NCBI RefSeq assembly: GCF_963678635.1
Contig: NC_087071.1
Span: 42,298,153-42,362,152 of the forward strand
Direction: 5' to 3'
Length of the DNA: 64,000 bases
Origin: Symsagittifera roscoffensis
Lineage: Eukaryota; Xenacoelomorpha; Acoela; Convolutidae
The position numbers and the translations under genes are program-made. How positions within the stretch are numbered: the first letter of the stretch is position 1; each line of letters starts with the position of its first letter. Below are positions 46,901-56,300 of this stretch, in pieces. A model generated the notes under the pieces. It did no database searches. It was not told where the DNA came from and saw only the letters and a program-made list of their open reading frames with translations.

Positions 46901-49900
46901 CTAGCTCTCGATTGGGGGCTGCCATCAGAATCCGCCATTCACTCCCTTCCGCTATCAAGATCAAGACCGCATACACGAATTGCAGGGCGGGTGGCATGCT
47001 AGCGTATCCTGGGGATGTGGTAAACACCACCTTTGTCTTGGACCCAAATCTCGAGGCTACATTCTCTTGTACCTCATTCATCGCCGCAAATAACGCCTGA
47101 ATGGCCTCCCAGATCTTCCTTGATGTTGGAACCTCCTTGCCTTTCAGTTGCTCAAGAAGTCCCATCGCATGCAGGTGGTCATTCATTCCTGCAAACAATA
47201 GCAGCTCCGGTTCACAGGGCATCTCCGACTTTATTGCCACCACTAGGGTCAACATCTGGTTCAATTCGGCTCCTGGCAAGGAGTATACCAGAGTCTCCGG
47301 CCAGAACAACTTGGGAGACGTTCCTTCGAAGTCCGATCCCGCCACAATGACTACTCTTGCAGCAGCTGGATCTGCTCTATCGTAAACTGCCAGAGTTTTG
47401 GCCAGTTGGGTGCCACCACAGGGCTTCCCGTACCTGGGATCTTCTGCCAACTTCGGACCTTCGTAAGCGGCATCAGGCAATTCCATTCCTCCCGGATTGA
47501 GTAGCTTGTCTACCACCTTCAACTGTGCCGGGGTTGCCAACCTGATTCTGGCGATGCTGGTTCGGTGCTTGGGAGGTTCTGCTATAAGTCCCGGACTCCC
47601 CAGCAGCTTGAGAGGTCTGTAATTAATGGGTCCCATGATCGTTTTTGTGGGAATTCCCGTCAGGTCTGTGGTCTCCATCAACTTCGCTCTCGAAAAATGC
47701 GCCTCGTGTGCTTTCAACCAGTCTACGCAATGATGTCTATTCAAGTCCTCATGCGACACTCGTTCGATCCCCAGGGTTTCCGCCAACTCTCGTCTGCATT
47801 CCAAGGTCTCCAGATCCAGTTCCTTCACCTTCTCAGGATATCTCAAGCGGGTAGTCTCCCTAGACTTCTTTTCTCTCCTGTCATCTGCCACCACCACGGA
47901 GGACATCGCCGAGGCCGGAGGTGTTGATGACTCTACCTCCTCCGACTCCATTGGTGTGGCACTCTGCAATCGGGTCTGATTGCTCCTCGAGCTGTCTCTA
48001 GTATCAACTCTCGCTCCCAATCGACCAGCCAAGGCCCTCGAGGCAAGGAATGGTGGGTTGGGAGGTGGCCCTAAAGTGAATTGGGCTGTCTCCAGCAGGT
48101 CCGCTTCTAGCGTGTTTATGTGTTCCTGGAAGACGTCGTTCAGCCACTCAGCTCCCCTTGGCCTATCGAAATGGATTCCATCTTTCGAGGTGTCTTCAGG
48201 GAATCCCTTGTTCTCCATGCGTTCTGCAACGTCCAACAGCCTGAGAGGAAGCACACTGTTTCGGTGTATTTCTCGGATCGCCTTGTTCAGGCTCCGCACC
48301 CTCTGGTTCATCTCTAGGGAGTGTTGATCAAACATCATGTTATAGGGGACCGTGCATATCGTCAGCAGGATGGGATCCATTTGGATCCTCAGCTCCTCAA
48401 GAAGGCAACTCATCTTGTCGCACAGCCTCGTCACTTTCCTTGCTTCTCCTCTCGACACGTCGTTGGTCCCAACCATCAAGGTGACTGTGTAAACTTTGGT
48501 CATTCCTAGCATGTCCAGAGTTGCCAACATCTGTGGCGTAGCAGCTCCAGCGAAACTCAAGACTCCCGTCTGCCAATGTGACCGGATCTGGGTCAACACC
48601 CGCACCAGGCTGTCCCCTATAATCAGGTGAACCGCACCCTCTGGCACACGAGGTGGCGCTAGATACTGCACCCAGGCTGCGTCGTGGAAGCAGTCCCTCC
48701 TGGCTTGCTGTTCCGCATTCCAGTCCAGCCGACTATGCTTGTGGTAGTTCCCCTCTGTGTTCTTCTTGTAGCTCGCGATCACGACGTTTCTGACCGGCTG
48801 TTCCCTCCAAGTTGGGGGAAGCTCTGGCCTTGTCGATCTTTCACGACTCTGCTGCTGCAATTTCTCGCCCAGCTCCTTCAGGCGCGATGAGGCGCCACTC
48901 ACCTGACTGCCGCTCGAGGTCGAGGTTGGTGTATATCCTGGTAACACCACATCCATCAGAGGACGTACAGGTTGGGTCTCTAGATTGCGCAAGGAGGGCG
49001 TCGCGTCATTCGGTATCCAGACCTCCAAGCCTTCACTCATGTGTTCCCTGGCCTCGCGGTCAAGGTTGAACCGTCCTCTAGCCCTGGGAGCTTCATCCAC
49101 CTCCATGCGCGACTCCGGCCTCGAGCTTGTCACCACTCGTTCGTTAGACCTGGCTCCCTTTTGTGCGTCAAGCTCGCGTTGTCGCTGTTCTATCCTTTCC
49201 AACTCCGACTTTAGTTGATCACGATTCGCGACGTTCTCCCGCACCCTTAGCTCCTGCTGATGTTCAGCCCTCAGCATCTCAAGTAATTTCAACGTCTGAT
49301 CTCGCTCGTCGACTGCCTGGTCTCTCTCCAGCTGAAGCTTCTCCCTGTCCAGCTTCGCCTGATCCCGATCGAGGTTCGCTTTATTCCTCTCCTTCAGCGC
49401 CTTCTCGAGCTCTTTCTTTAGAACCCCCAGATCCGGATATGCCTCTGTCGTCTGTTGCGCTCGCGACATCGACGGCACCTTACTCGAGCTCTGGCCTGTG
49501 GATCTTGCTGTTGGTCTCGTCGGTAGCGGAAACTCTCCTGCGCCGTGTTCGGTGTTGTTACTCAGGCCAGGATTTCTTGCCAAGTCAAAGCCCCTTACTC
49601 CTCCATCCGCATTCCAAGATAACCATCTGGTCTGTTCTCGATTTGATATGCCCTCGGTGGTGTAGCCGACCATCAAGACAGCCTCCGTCGCAGACTCCCT
49701 GCACTCACCCTGGTCCTCCAACTGGAGGATCGCATTCAGCATCACCGCCATTCTCTCGTCTATCTGGGTGTAGTCCAGGTCCCTCAAGCGTCTGTACAGC
49801 TCGTCAAGAGTGGGCTTCTTCAGAGCCGCGGGCACGGAGTTCCAGAATCGGTCTGCCATTTTTGCAACTTCGGGATGTATATAGGTAGATGTTAACCAGC

Positions 49901-49904
49901 TCAA
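40980..49904 (-). CDS. Element B ORF2: giant protein with SGNH/GDSL hydrolase
   Basis: 2974 codons; the start shared with element A is the Met at 49859 (MADRF, codon 16). In order: a conserved N-terminal region, a coiled coil at about residues 165-260, and an SGNH hydrolase at about 425-590. The hydrolase has IIGDSLVR with the nucleophile Ser, MVGTNDVSR, and DGIHFD with the Asp-x-x-His pair. A second SGNH-like segment lies at about 855-1010 (VIVAGSDFE ... AGMNDHLHA). A long part without known domains follows, then an acidic/basic low-complexity middle with a nuclear-signal-like KTRKRKR near 1937. A C-x4-C-x4-H-x-C-x4-C cluster lies near 2447-2464, and the C-terminus has a SUMO-interaction-like EIVISSDDEEE. 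SGNH enzymes hydrolyse esters, and esterase domains are known in some LINE ORF1 proteins. I see no signal peptide, furin site or anchor, so an envelope role is unsupported. Confidence 0.85.
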   Translation of the reverse strand: MSWLTSTYIHPEVAKMADRFWNSVPAALKKPTLDELYRRLRDLDYTQIDERMAVMLNAILQLEDQGECRESATEAVLMVGYTTEGISNREQTRWLSWNADGGVRGFDLARNPGLSNNTEHGAGEFPLPTRPTARSTGQSSSKVPSMSRAQQTTEAYPDLGVLKKELEKALKERNKANLDRDQAKLDREKLQLERDQAVDERDQTLKLLEMLRAEHQQELRVRENVANRDQLKSELERIEQRQRELDAQKGARSNERVVTSSRPESRMEVDEAPRARGRFNLDREAREHMSEGLEVWIPNDATPSLRNLETQPVRPLMDVVLPGYTPTSTSSGSQVSGASSRLKELGEKLQQQSRERSTRPELPPTWREQPVRNVVIASYKKNTEGNYHKHSRLDWNAEQQARRDCFHDAAWVQYLAPPRVPEGAVHLIIGDSLVRVLTQIRSHWQTGVLSFAGAATPQMLATLDMLGMTKVYTVTLMVGTNDVSRGEARKVTRLCDKMSCLLEELRIQMDPILLTICTVPYNMMFDQHSLEMNQRVRSLNKAIREIHRNSVLPLRLLDVAERMENKGFPEDTSKDGIHFDRPRGAEWLNDVFQEHINTLEADLLETAQFTLGPPPNPPFLASRALAGRLGARVDTRDSSRSNQTRLQSATPMESEEVESSTPPASAMSSVVVADDRREKKSRETTRLRYPEKVKELDLETLECRRELAETLGIERVSHEDLNRHHCVDWLKAHEAHFSRAKLMETTDLTGIPTKTIMGPINYRPLKLLGSPGLIAEPPKHRTSIARIRLATPAQLKVVDKLLNPGGMELPDAAYEGPKLAEDPRYGKPCGGTQLAKTLAVYDRADPAAARVVIVAGSDFEGTSPKLFWPETLVYSLPGAELNQMLTLVVAIKSEMPCEPELLLFAGMNDHLHAMGLLEQLKGKEVPTSRKIWEAIQALFAAMNEVQENVASRFGSKTKVVFTTSPGYASMPPALQFVYAVLILIAEGSEWRILMAAPNRELEPVNLRLYKSELPAAWADISHALRGFYRLADVLIVLDEVLLLEISNFARQLKFSPVIGDDHPAINQLTASLWFRSMDVKVANSTSRTRGPNNERRNVVETEKQLESMKYRLTQENGWWPFLTPRLENVTNKTREEAPLLVKQIWSFLEKQLELAETRDMTVVRFVSAANEVTIGGFWREHANGELKTRRDYEILKFLSPCWEREFLAGVFGTTATIFGAFVQEILGMSISLLLALYLVYPRYLFNMGPAYMFSRGVETLRVDGYLALILLTHGELVSFHRLMEYGEPLSMGRVHTSTETSSYKCAAGLKTLLVQYLMMQNRYMTGEDENPTSREEWEKANRGMPLLTDLCLAMRSDPMGIIRGLEEVVTCIYGPAVTYAFPDPLVITYRHSVTHLSLISVLDGTALNWCQQEVLRARMSNTVLFGKVKNAEMMVCNFRGQMQCRMGGKREGPIEMYPKFWNLNPLTANGREVLRIPAWKECFALVKRELEAIMEKEILPATMPEFPTVRRMTLGMNSPLVVPSIMARMTAEEMQKDFTDGWDPLFIGYTAAVYFHTSEMKVNSWTTQAKKSRGSQPPGYEVRKVLRTLEKEELENMLPIWDDGRMIVMEGHVALVDDMKFATRKYKAPYGLEQVEVRQEGTELDAAGQLHVALTEYKKLDPATPSPLSVDAPGDNRSGPVEDRFKKILERRRHESEEESMDETLSEAGEDMEVGNTPEPGQSGEELTTQELLKDLSEENWADTATPPLIPSPRKNLELPLAGETFNMGMLLLSSEERGKNTFEGNRDIFLGSLEDDAWQEFLEEFNREVGSETTLDKFKKELWDAVVRFGEPLLIGTGLDEKARKELLNKLVELRNARSKTRKEKCEDSSTLKQKTVDKMVDDIKRDKVGTSNMIKSTNILKARAGGRQELEGVDGEVESMMIATTPSSREVKTRKRKREVEGWGSPSVDAVSEGNLRETAPIVLARCKTAAYKNSSELRKPLEVEKEIEVSTSSTSEEDFKPQKVNVKRGSTNGQVGEVEIGKEWISKAHQDMGKQVTSDLLERNKTRNTSRTWWVALETLKEMEDCLKKLDSGIARRRRNWATQQKAEVNKIEMASHLKRSWQSLLKDHFEEAMRTSSSAPPLMANPFVRTAGQLMFTWSLVGVELETLTSYDRLKLGSKKLEVYQALMQHVARDNSGLSLARRKDATCFLRWTMSMMSDSTILACHQRASGSKTMERRVSTIILNVYQSTGIEKEDGSRLSLENHRKLDEVRRFSNKKFEEEHDVHRNLASSEQYSRLSEKGEYQYVSGVMGIAYNPFLDSEAGGAHRNHEVAELLKFWTERIMEIDAVEKEGPSLGLILEKTPEVISIPRSNKRVEVNMGGGNGLLTTNLGVIWKLLRPSWCPHPHASLIEETTERVRLAPTEDEDLAKLSVLHKLITPQMQEPSERTSDPGSAKKLEPGSCLDSTCGNGEHICDGRSCVRILSFQKEDLVTWFEDITEREKSEVQIIAECYARTTVNIATALGFFSRMCGLQALERLESEHHLVTALSVESWPGVLQVTQKHIRSWKVGLEAEMGFPLSEAYGLPLNAKSLIGSMMANLCGSHYPLHMAMVEVSSQRILVDKAFSVPKCVRLARMSHHSHKLLRKIKVTVPKELRDDLSEIWGEDLLKLERENTSDHERQNVIGKSVGSTPNLEDNDTMHEKMMELEPLLEASGERNLRSIEISHGECPCHCLAQTVWYPDHKNLCLVWDVEEIRSIGLPDHRQKVTLLVVSTMLALRWIEENITKYREATTPTAESIYAIDYSRRLELFETACKVFAIPTEVRHVWSRLRYFPWFRATLTSWLYRATKDHMRKHQKEYRQFQAEIGPEAFKRPLLTHRNAITTGWKRVGKMSRDNTKARESILEEDLAKNVSLSLHNSFCLNREARVKALPNQAKRLQEQREWMRSYEQLKAWEEIVISSDDEEELLRQFAASSTSGCSTSKAKSTR

Positions 49905-49965
49905 GAATTACCTTACCAACTCAAGAATTACCTTACCAACTCAAGTATTACCCAATTCAAGAATT
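49901..49965 (-). repeat. 20-bp tandem repeat at the ORF2 start
   Basis: TCAAGAATTACCTTACCAAC at 49901 and 49921 is followed by partial copies to about 49965. Each copy carries CTCAAG (CTTGAG on the sense strand). The array overlaps the upstream ATG but not the conserved Met at 49859. Confidence 0.85.
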
Positions 49966-50382
49966 CTCTAGAAATGTTCTCTTGCAACTACTTGCTGTAG
50001 ATTCGGATTGTCGCGTGTTCAATCAAGATTCTCTCTTTTTGTTTCTCGCTTGAGTGTAGTTGGATTTTCAACTTTGTTTTTCAAACTCGATCTGAAAACA
50101 GAAAGCTTATTAAAACTTAGCATTGTCACGTTCCTAACCTAGAGACCCCCCTTTTACCCATATGATTAAAATCCTATCATTCACATATCACTTAAAACAA
50201 TTCGATTGGATTTCCCTTAAGAACATGCAATTTCATTTTATGTTTTAGCACCATCAATTCTTTCTTTTAAAATTCAATTGTCATGCCAATCATGTCTTAA
50301 GATCCCTTTACCTGCGCCGCACCCCAGTACCTAACTCAAGACTCCTCCCTCACACCCGACTCGATACCTCCATGTACCCGAC
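49905..50382 (-). other. Inter-ORF gap of element B with 3' splice-site-like sequence
   Basis: 478 bp without coding. On the sense strand CTTTCTGTTTTCAG|ATCGAG (AG at plus positions 50093-50092) has a strong pyrimidine tract and lies about 190 nt before the ORF2 start. The same arrangement occurs in element A. It suggests ORF2 is made from a spliced RNA. The donor was not identified. Confidence 0.55.
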
Positions 50383-53300
50383 TCAGGCGATGCTCAAGTA
50401 GTACTTCTTGTGAAGATGCACCATTATCTCGGTTTCTGCAAAGACCACATGTAGGATAGCATACAATTCCCTCGAGCTCAGTTTGCCCCTGTTTGGGTCG
50501 TACACCGGCATCGAGACCTCCACTATTCCTCTTTCAATCATGAAGTCACGTAGTCTTGTCAGTGCCAATATCACGTGTTCGGGATCAATTGTGTTTCTGT
50601 CGTTGACTCTCGTTACTAGGAAGCAGAGGTATTTGCCCGGGACTTGTGCCACTGACGGTGGAAGCGCTGCTATGCCTCCCAGTCCTGGCCTCTGTCTGAA
50701 CAGAAACTCTACGTTCTGGTACTCTCTTTTGAAGTCAGCCTCCAATCTTGATTTGAAACTCATGTCCGCCGTGATGCAGATCGCGCTGGTCCTGTTTGAC
50801 AGGATGAAGTCGCTATCCGTTATCATGATGTTCTCTGAGTATTCATTGGGTATTTCGAATTTCGTTTTGAAATTCCTTCCTATGGTAGGCTCTGGTTCTT
50901 CTTCCTCCAGTTCCAATCCGCTTGTTTCCCTCACTTCCTTGAGCTTCTTTATCATCAAATTTTCGGTGTGGGTAAGTCCTACCCCCACTCCCCGGACAAA
51001 AATATTTATCGACGTCCCCGTCGATGTAGTCGGGTCTGAATTGTCCTTGGGGATGTCCAGTGGCCTGTCTGTTGCTGTCCATCCGAAAAGAGGGTCCTCT
51101 GTCTTCATGTAATTTGCTGCTGATACATCGATTTGCTGAATGCTTTGTCCTTCGCGGCTCTCGTCTTTGACATCACGCATCCACTCTAGAATCCTCAAGT
51201 TCGAGTTCTCCCTCCTTTCTATTTCACTCTGCTCGAGATCCGTCTCCAATTCTGGCGTCGAGTAATCATCCTGCGGATAATGTCCACCATCGTCAATCAC
51301 TTGCCATTCCTCTTCGGCCTCCAGTTCACCTGCGCTTAGTAGTTCATCGCCCAACTTGTCTGGCTGTATCTTATCGATCAAGAAGTCATCCCCGTACCTA
51401 TTGTACCTCATACCTGTTCGTTTACGATTGCCCGTTCTGGTTTCCGGTGGTGTTGGTCGATCCGGTTCCATCCACTTCGGTACCTCGTTTTGCTCGGGAT
51501 CGTTCCAGTCTTCTTCTACAAATGAACCTGCATCCGACTCCACCTCTATCTTTTCGTTGTCGTCCAAACTCAAGTTCTCATTACCATCATTTTTCTCTCT
51601 AGTGCCTTTCTCATTCACTTCGCACGCTGGTTCCACCACCAGGTACTCAAGACCTTCCATGTCTTTTGGCAGGCACCAATCCTCCGGAGACGGAATGTGA
51701 GGCTTCAGATTTTCGTAATGTGCTGCTCGCCCTGTACTCAAGCGATAGAACCTTCCTTGTTGATGTACTTCCGTAATCATGAACGGTCCTCTCCATTTCT
51801 TGAGTAGTTTCTTTGTTCCCTTGGGCGGTATGACATTTTGGAAAACCCACACGTATTGGCCCACTTCGTATGGCTTTGCTCTTAGTATCTTTTCGTCATA
51901 TTTCTTGCGTTGCCTCATTTGCGCTTGCGCCGTGTTTCTCCGACATAGCTCGTTTAGCTCTTGTTGTCTTTTGATCGCTTCCTTCACGTATGCTTGAGGT
52001 GACGTCCTCTTCCCCTCGTACTCCGGGTAGAAGAATGTTAGAGGCATTGCCCTTTCCCTGCCTGTCAACATCATGAAAGGACTGATACCCGTCGTTGAGT
52101 GCTGAGTACTATTATAGGCTCCTACTACTTGTGGCAGGTATTTGTCCCAGTCCGTCATGTATCTCGAGCAGTACACCCTGAGCATGTTGACCAGTGTCCT
52201 GTTCTGTCTCTCTACCAACCCATTGGTCTGTGGATGATAGGTCGTCGAGTGTGCTTGAGCAATGTGTGATCTCTTCATCAATTCTTTTGTCAAGTCCCCC
52301 ACAAAAGCCTTGCCGTTGTCTGACTGGAAAGTCATTGGACAACCATATCGCGATATCCAATGCGTTATCAGGTGATCACATGTCTCCTCTGCTGAGGCTG
52401 TCTGGCACGGAACCGCTTCCGCCAACTTGGTGAAGTGATCTATTATAACTAGTATTTGGTTATAACCCGACTCCGTCATGCAGATTTTCTGATGGTCTAT
52501 CTGCACCACTTCATTGAATTCCGAACTCTCGACAGACTTGAGGGGAAATTTCATCTTCCTTGGGTCTTTTACTTGAAGGCATGCTAGGCAGGCATTCACC
52601 CACCTCTCGCAAGCTTTTCTCATTCCCGGCCAGTCAAACCTGTGAAGTATCCTTTGTTGTACTTTATCTATCCCCTGATGGCCCATCTGGTCGTGTGATC
52701 TGAAAAGCACTTCCGTTTGGTACAGTTGTGGTAGTATGATGAGGTTGTGTTTGTGTAATATTTTTTCCTCATCTCTTCTCTTGCACGCTACCACCCCTTC
52801 AGCTGTGTGATAAAGTAAATCTCTCTTTTCTTTGTAGAACTGGCTCAAGATCTTGTAGCTGTCTTCCTCAAGTTCCCCCTTCTCCTTGACTCCCGAATGG
52901 ATCCATTTGGAGAGGTTACTTGTCATTTTGTCATTCCTCTGGGCCCTTATTAGGTCAGACAGCCTGTATCTCGCCTTAACGTGCTCCTTTAGCGCCATGA
53001 TCTGTCCATTCATTTCACCAGGGTTGTGGATGTCATCGCTCAGCTTCACACATATCATCCTTTTCACGATTTTCATGTCGTCTTCTGGTACCAGATTCGT
53101 TCTGACGTTTGAGTTGCACGATAGTTCCCTTAGTGGTTTTCTTGAAACTGCTATTTTCTCGAGCTCTTCACCACCTCGTACCTCTTGTATTTCCAGATTG
53201 TACGTCCCTGAAGATGGATCCGTCTGTAATTCCCTGTCGTGCTGTCTTATCTTCTCTTCCGCCAGTATCATGCATAGACTGTCTTGGTCTTCGCTGCTCT

Positions 53301-56300
53301 CATCCGAGTCTTCATCCCATTCTTCACGCTCCCCGGACAATTTCCCTTCTCCGGTTTCGTCTTCTTCCATGAATCTGGACCACTCCCCGGACTCTTGATC
53401 TAGTCCCAGGTGTTCAACTTCTTCTCTGAATGTTACTTTTTTATCCCTGACTTTTGTCTGCTCCAGAATTTTGTCGGGGATTTTTTCAACTAGTGATCGC
53501 ACAACTTCCTTGCTATCAGTGATGCTTCCTTTTGAGACGTCAGTATTGTTCACTGTTTCTTCTCTCCGAAGTATGGTTAGTTCCGGTGCCTCCTGACCTT
53601 TCCCTTGGATCACGGGCTTGTCATCTGATAGTTTCTCAAGCAACCTCATTAAGTCTTCATCTATTCGGACCGTTCCCTCCTCTACCTGGGTGAGATCATA
53701 ACCTTTTGCCTTGAGTGTCTCCCTCACGATTTTGGACTTGAGCATTATTCCTATCGGAATCCCACTGCTTTTCTTCAAGATGGTCTTTTCAAGAGTTTCT
53801 TTCGGCAATTCGGGATGATCTTCAATCGGTTTGCCTGATTTGTCCAGCCATCTCGTGAGTGGAAGACTGTCGTACGTTTCTTTGTCCATGAAGGAGAAGC
53901 CATCTTTGATCTCAGGTCTGTCCGCCTCTCTTTGTTCTTGCCTCTCGTAGAACTCCGTCTTCTTACTCAAGCTGTCAGCATTTTGATGTTTATCTCGTGT
54001 TCTGTGCTCAATTATCATGTTGTATCCATCCAAGCGAACTATCCACCTCCCAATATAGCTCTGGTCCATTGAGTACGTTTTCAGCCAGCTTAGTGCTCGG
54101 TTGTCGACTCGCAGCTTGAAGGGCTCACTGCCTAGGTATGCTCTGTATTTTTCGACAAAGGTGACCACCGCGAACATCTCTGCTTTCGGTGCTCCGTACT
54201 TCATTTCTGTGTCACTTAGGACCTTGCTCCCGTATGCTATTGGTCTCAAGACTGTCTTCCCATTCCATTCTTGTTCTTGATGGAGAATCCCAGAAATAGC
54301 GACTACTGACGCGTCCGTGTCTAGCACGTACATCCCCTTCTCTGTCGGCATACCCAGTACTGGTGCCTCACATAGCTCTTTCTTTATTCTCTGGAATGAC
54401 TCTTCTGCCGCGTTGTTCCACGTGAACTTCTTGCCCTTATGTCTCATTAGTTGTTGCATCGGGTATACCTTGTCCGCATAGCCCTTGATGAATTCTCTAT
54501 AATAGTTGGCGAAACCCAGGAAGCTCATCAGCTGGTGCTCCGTCTTCGGTGATTTCCAGGTTAGGACTGCTTCCACGGCGTCTGGATCAGGTCTGATGCC
54601 GTGCTTATCTACCATCCTTCCCAAGTATTTAATCGAGTCCTTGAGTATCTCGCACTTTGATGGTTTACACTTCAGCCCCGATCTTTTCATGCACGCGAAC
54701 ACCTCGTCAAGCCTTTCGATGTGGTCTTCTAGTGTCGGCGTTGCTATTACCACGTCGTCCACGTAGCACATTACCAGGTTGCCGTACTTCTTCGTCACGC
54801 CTATCAACGCGTGTGCCATCAGCCGCTGAAACGTGGCTGTTGCATTGCAGAGTCCAAACGGCATCCGTTTCCATTGAAACAGACCCAACTCGCAGGCGAA
54901 CCCTGTCTTGTCCCTGTCTTGCTTCCTTAATGGTACCTGCCAAAAGGCCGAGCCTAAATCAAGAGTCGTAAAAAATTTCGCATCACCTAACTTCGAGAGG
55001 CTCTCATCAATTCTAGGTATGGGATAGGCATCCTTCACCGTGACGGAGTTCAGGTATCGAAAGTCACAACAAAACCTTAACTGGTCGCCTTTCTTTTTGG
55101 CCATCACTACTCCACACGCCCACGGTGACTTGGATGGTTCTATCATGTCATACTCTAGTAACGTTTCGATTTCTTTTCTACACGCGTCCGATTTGTGTGG
55201 GGTCATGCGCCTCGCCCCCTCCCTGTGTGGTACCGCGTTTTCCTCAAGTTCAATTTCATGTTCAACAAAATTACAACACCCGATATCCGCCTTATGCCTT
55301 GAAAAGACCTCCTCGTTTCGCTCTAGTACGTCCTTGATAGCTTCGAGCTGTTCATCTTTCAGTTTGCCCCTTAAATGTTCAATCTCCGGCAGAACCGGTT
55401 TATCAATTTGCATTTCATCTAGTGTGGGTCGCTCTGGAAAGTTCGAACAGCTCGAAAGCCCATCGTCCGTTTCTGACTTAAGTGATTTGATAAGACCTGA
55501 AGAATCTTTTATTCTCTGCAATCGTCTCAAGATACAAATTTTGTCCCTGTGGTTGGGACAATCAACAACTTCATTTTGTTTTGAGTTTTCAATTGTTTCA
55601 TATCGAGTTTTAACCGGTAAAGCATATCCCAGCTTCCTCCCTCTCTGTATCGTGATCGGTATATCAAGGGTATTCAACAAGACACTGACGCAGAGGCCGC
55701 TCTTCGTTATCGAAAATGATCTTCCTAAAACAGCAGCGCTTTGACTATTGGGATTCGGAACTATACACACTTGCTTGTTGTCACTTAGTTCATTATAATT
55801 TTTCATCCTCAAGCTTACGATTGCCGCTTCATTAGCTTTTAACCTCACTCTCCTACTCAAGAATACCGGTGCTTTGTTTTCATTCGCCATTATTAAATTT
55901 ACCGGTTTGATTGCGTACCTCCTATCCGGGTTCCGTATCCTGAACATTGCATTATTTAGATCAATCGTTACGTCGAAATTCCTGATGAAGTCTCTGCCCA
56001 AAATGAATTGGTCAGATTCATCTAGGTTTTCTACCACGATGAAGCTCATCCACAGGTTACGTTCCCCCAAATTGAGGGCTATTATCGGCGTCCTGCCCAG
56101 CACCCGTAGGGCCCCTTTGTTTGCAGCTGACAGCCGTATTCTCGAGTCTATCAAGTCACCTTTGTCAAAGCCCATCTTTTCCCATGTTTCGATTGGTATG
56201 ACGCTCAAGACTGCTCCCGTGTCAAGTAATCCACGCAACTGAGTCTTTTTGCCATTTATGTCTAGCACGTGCCCTGTCACGTCTGCTTCCGTCCCGATGT

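Noticed and set aside
40980-49904. ORF2 of element B as an envelope gene
   Set aside because: Position fits an env, but no signal peptide, cleavage site, fusion peptide or terminal membrane anchor is visible. The hydrophobic stretches around residues 1210-1270 sit in the middle of the protein and are interrupted by charges.
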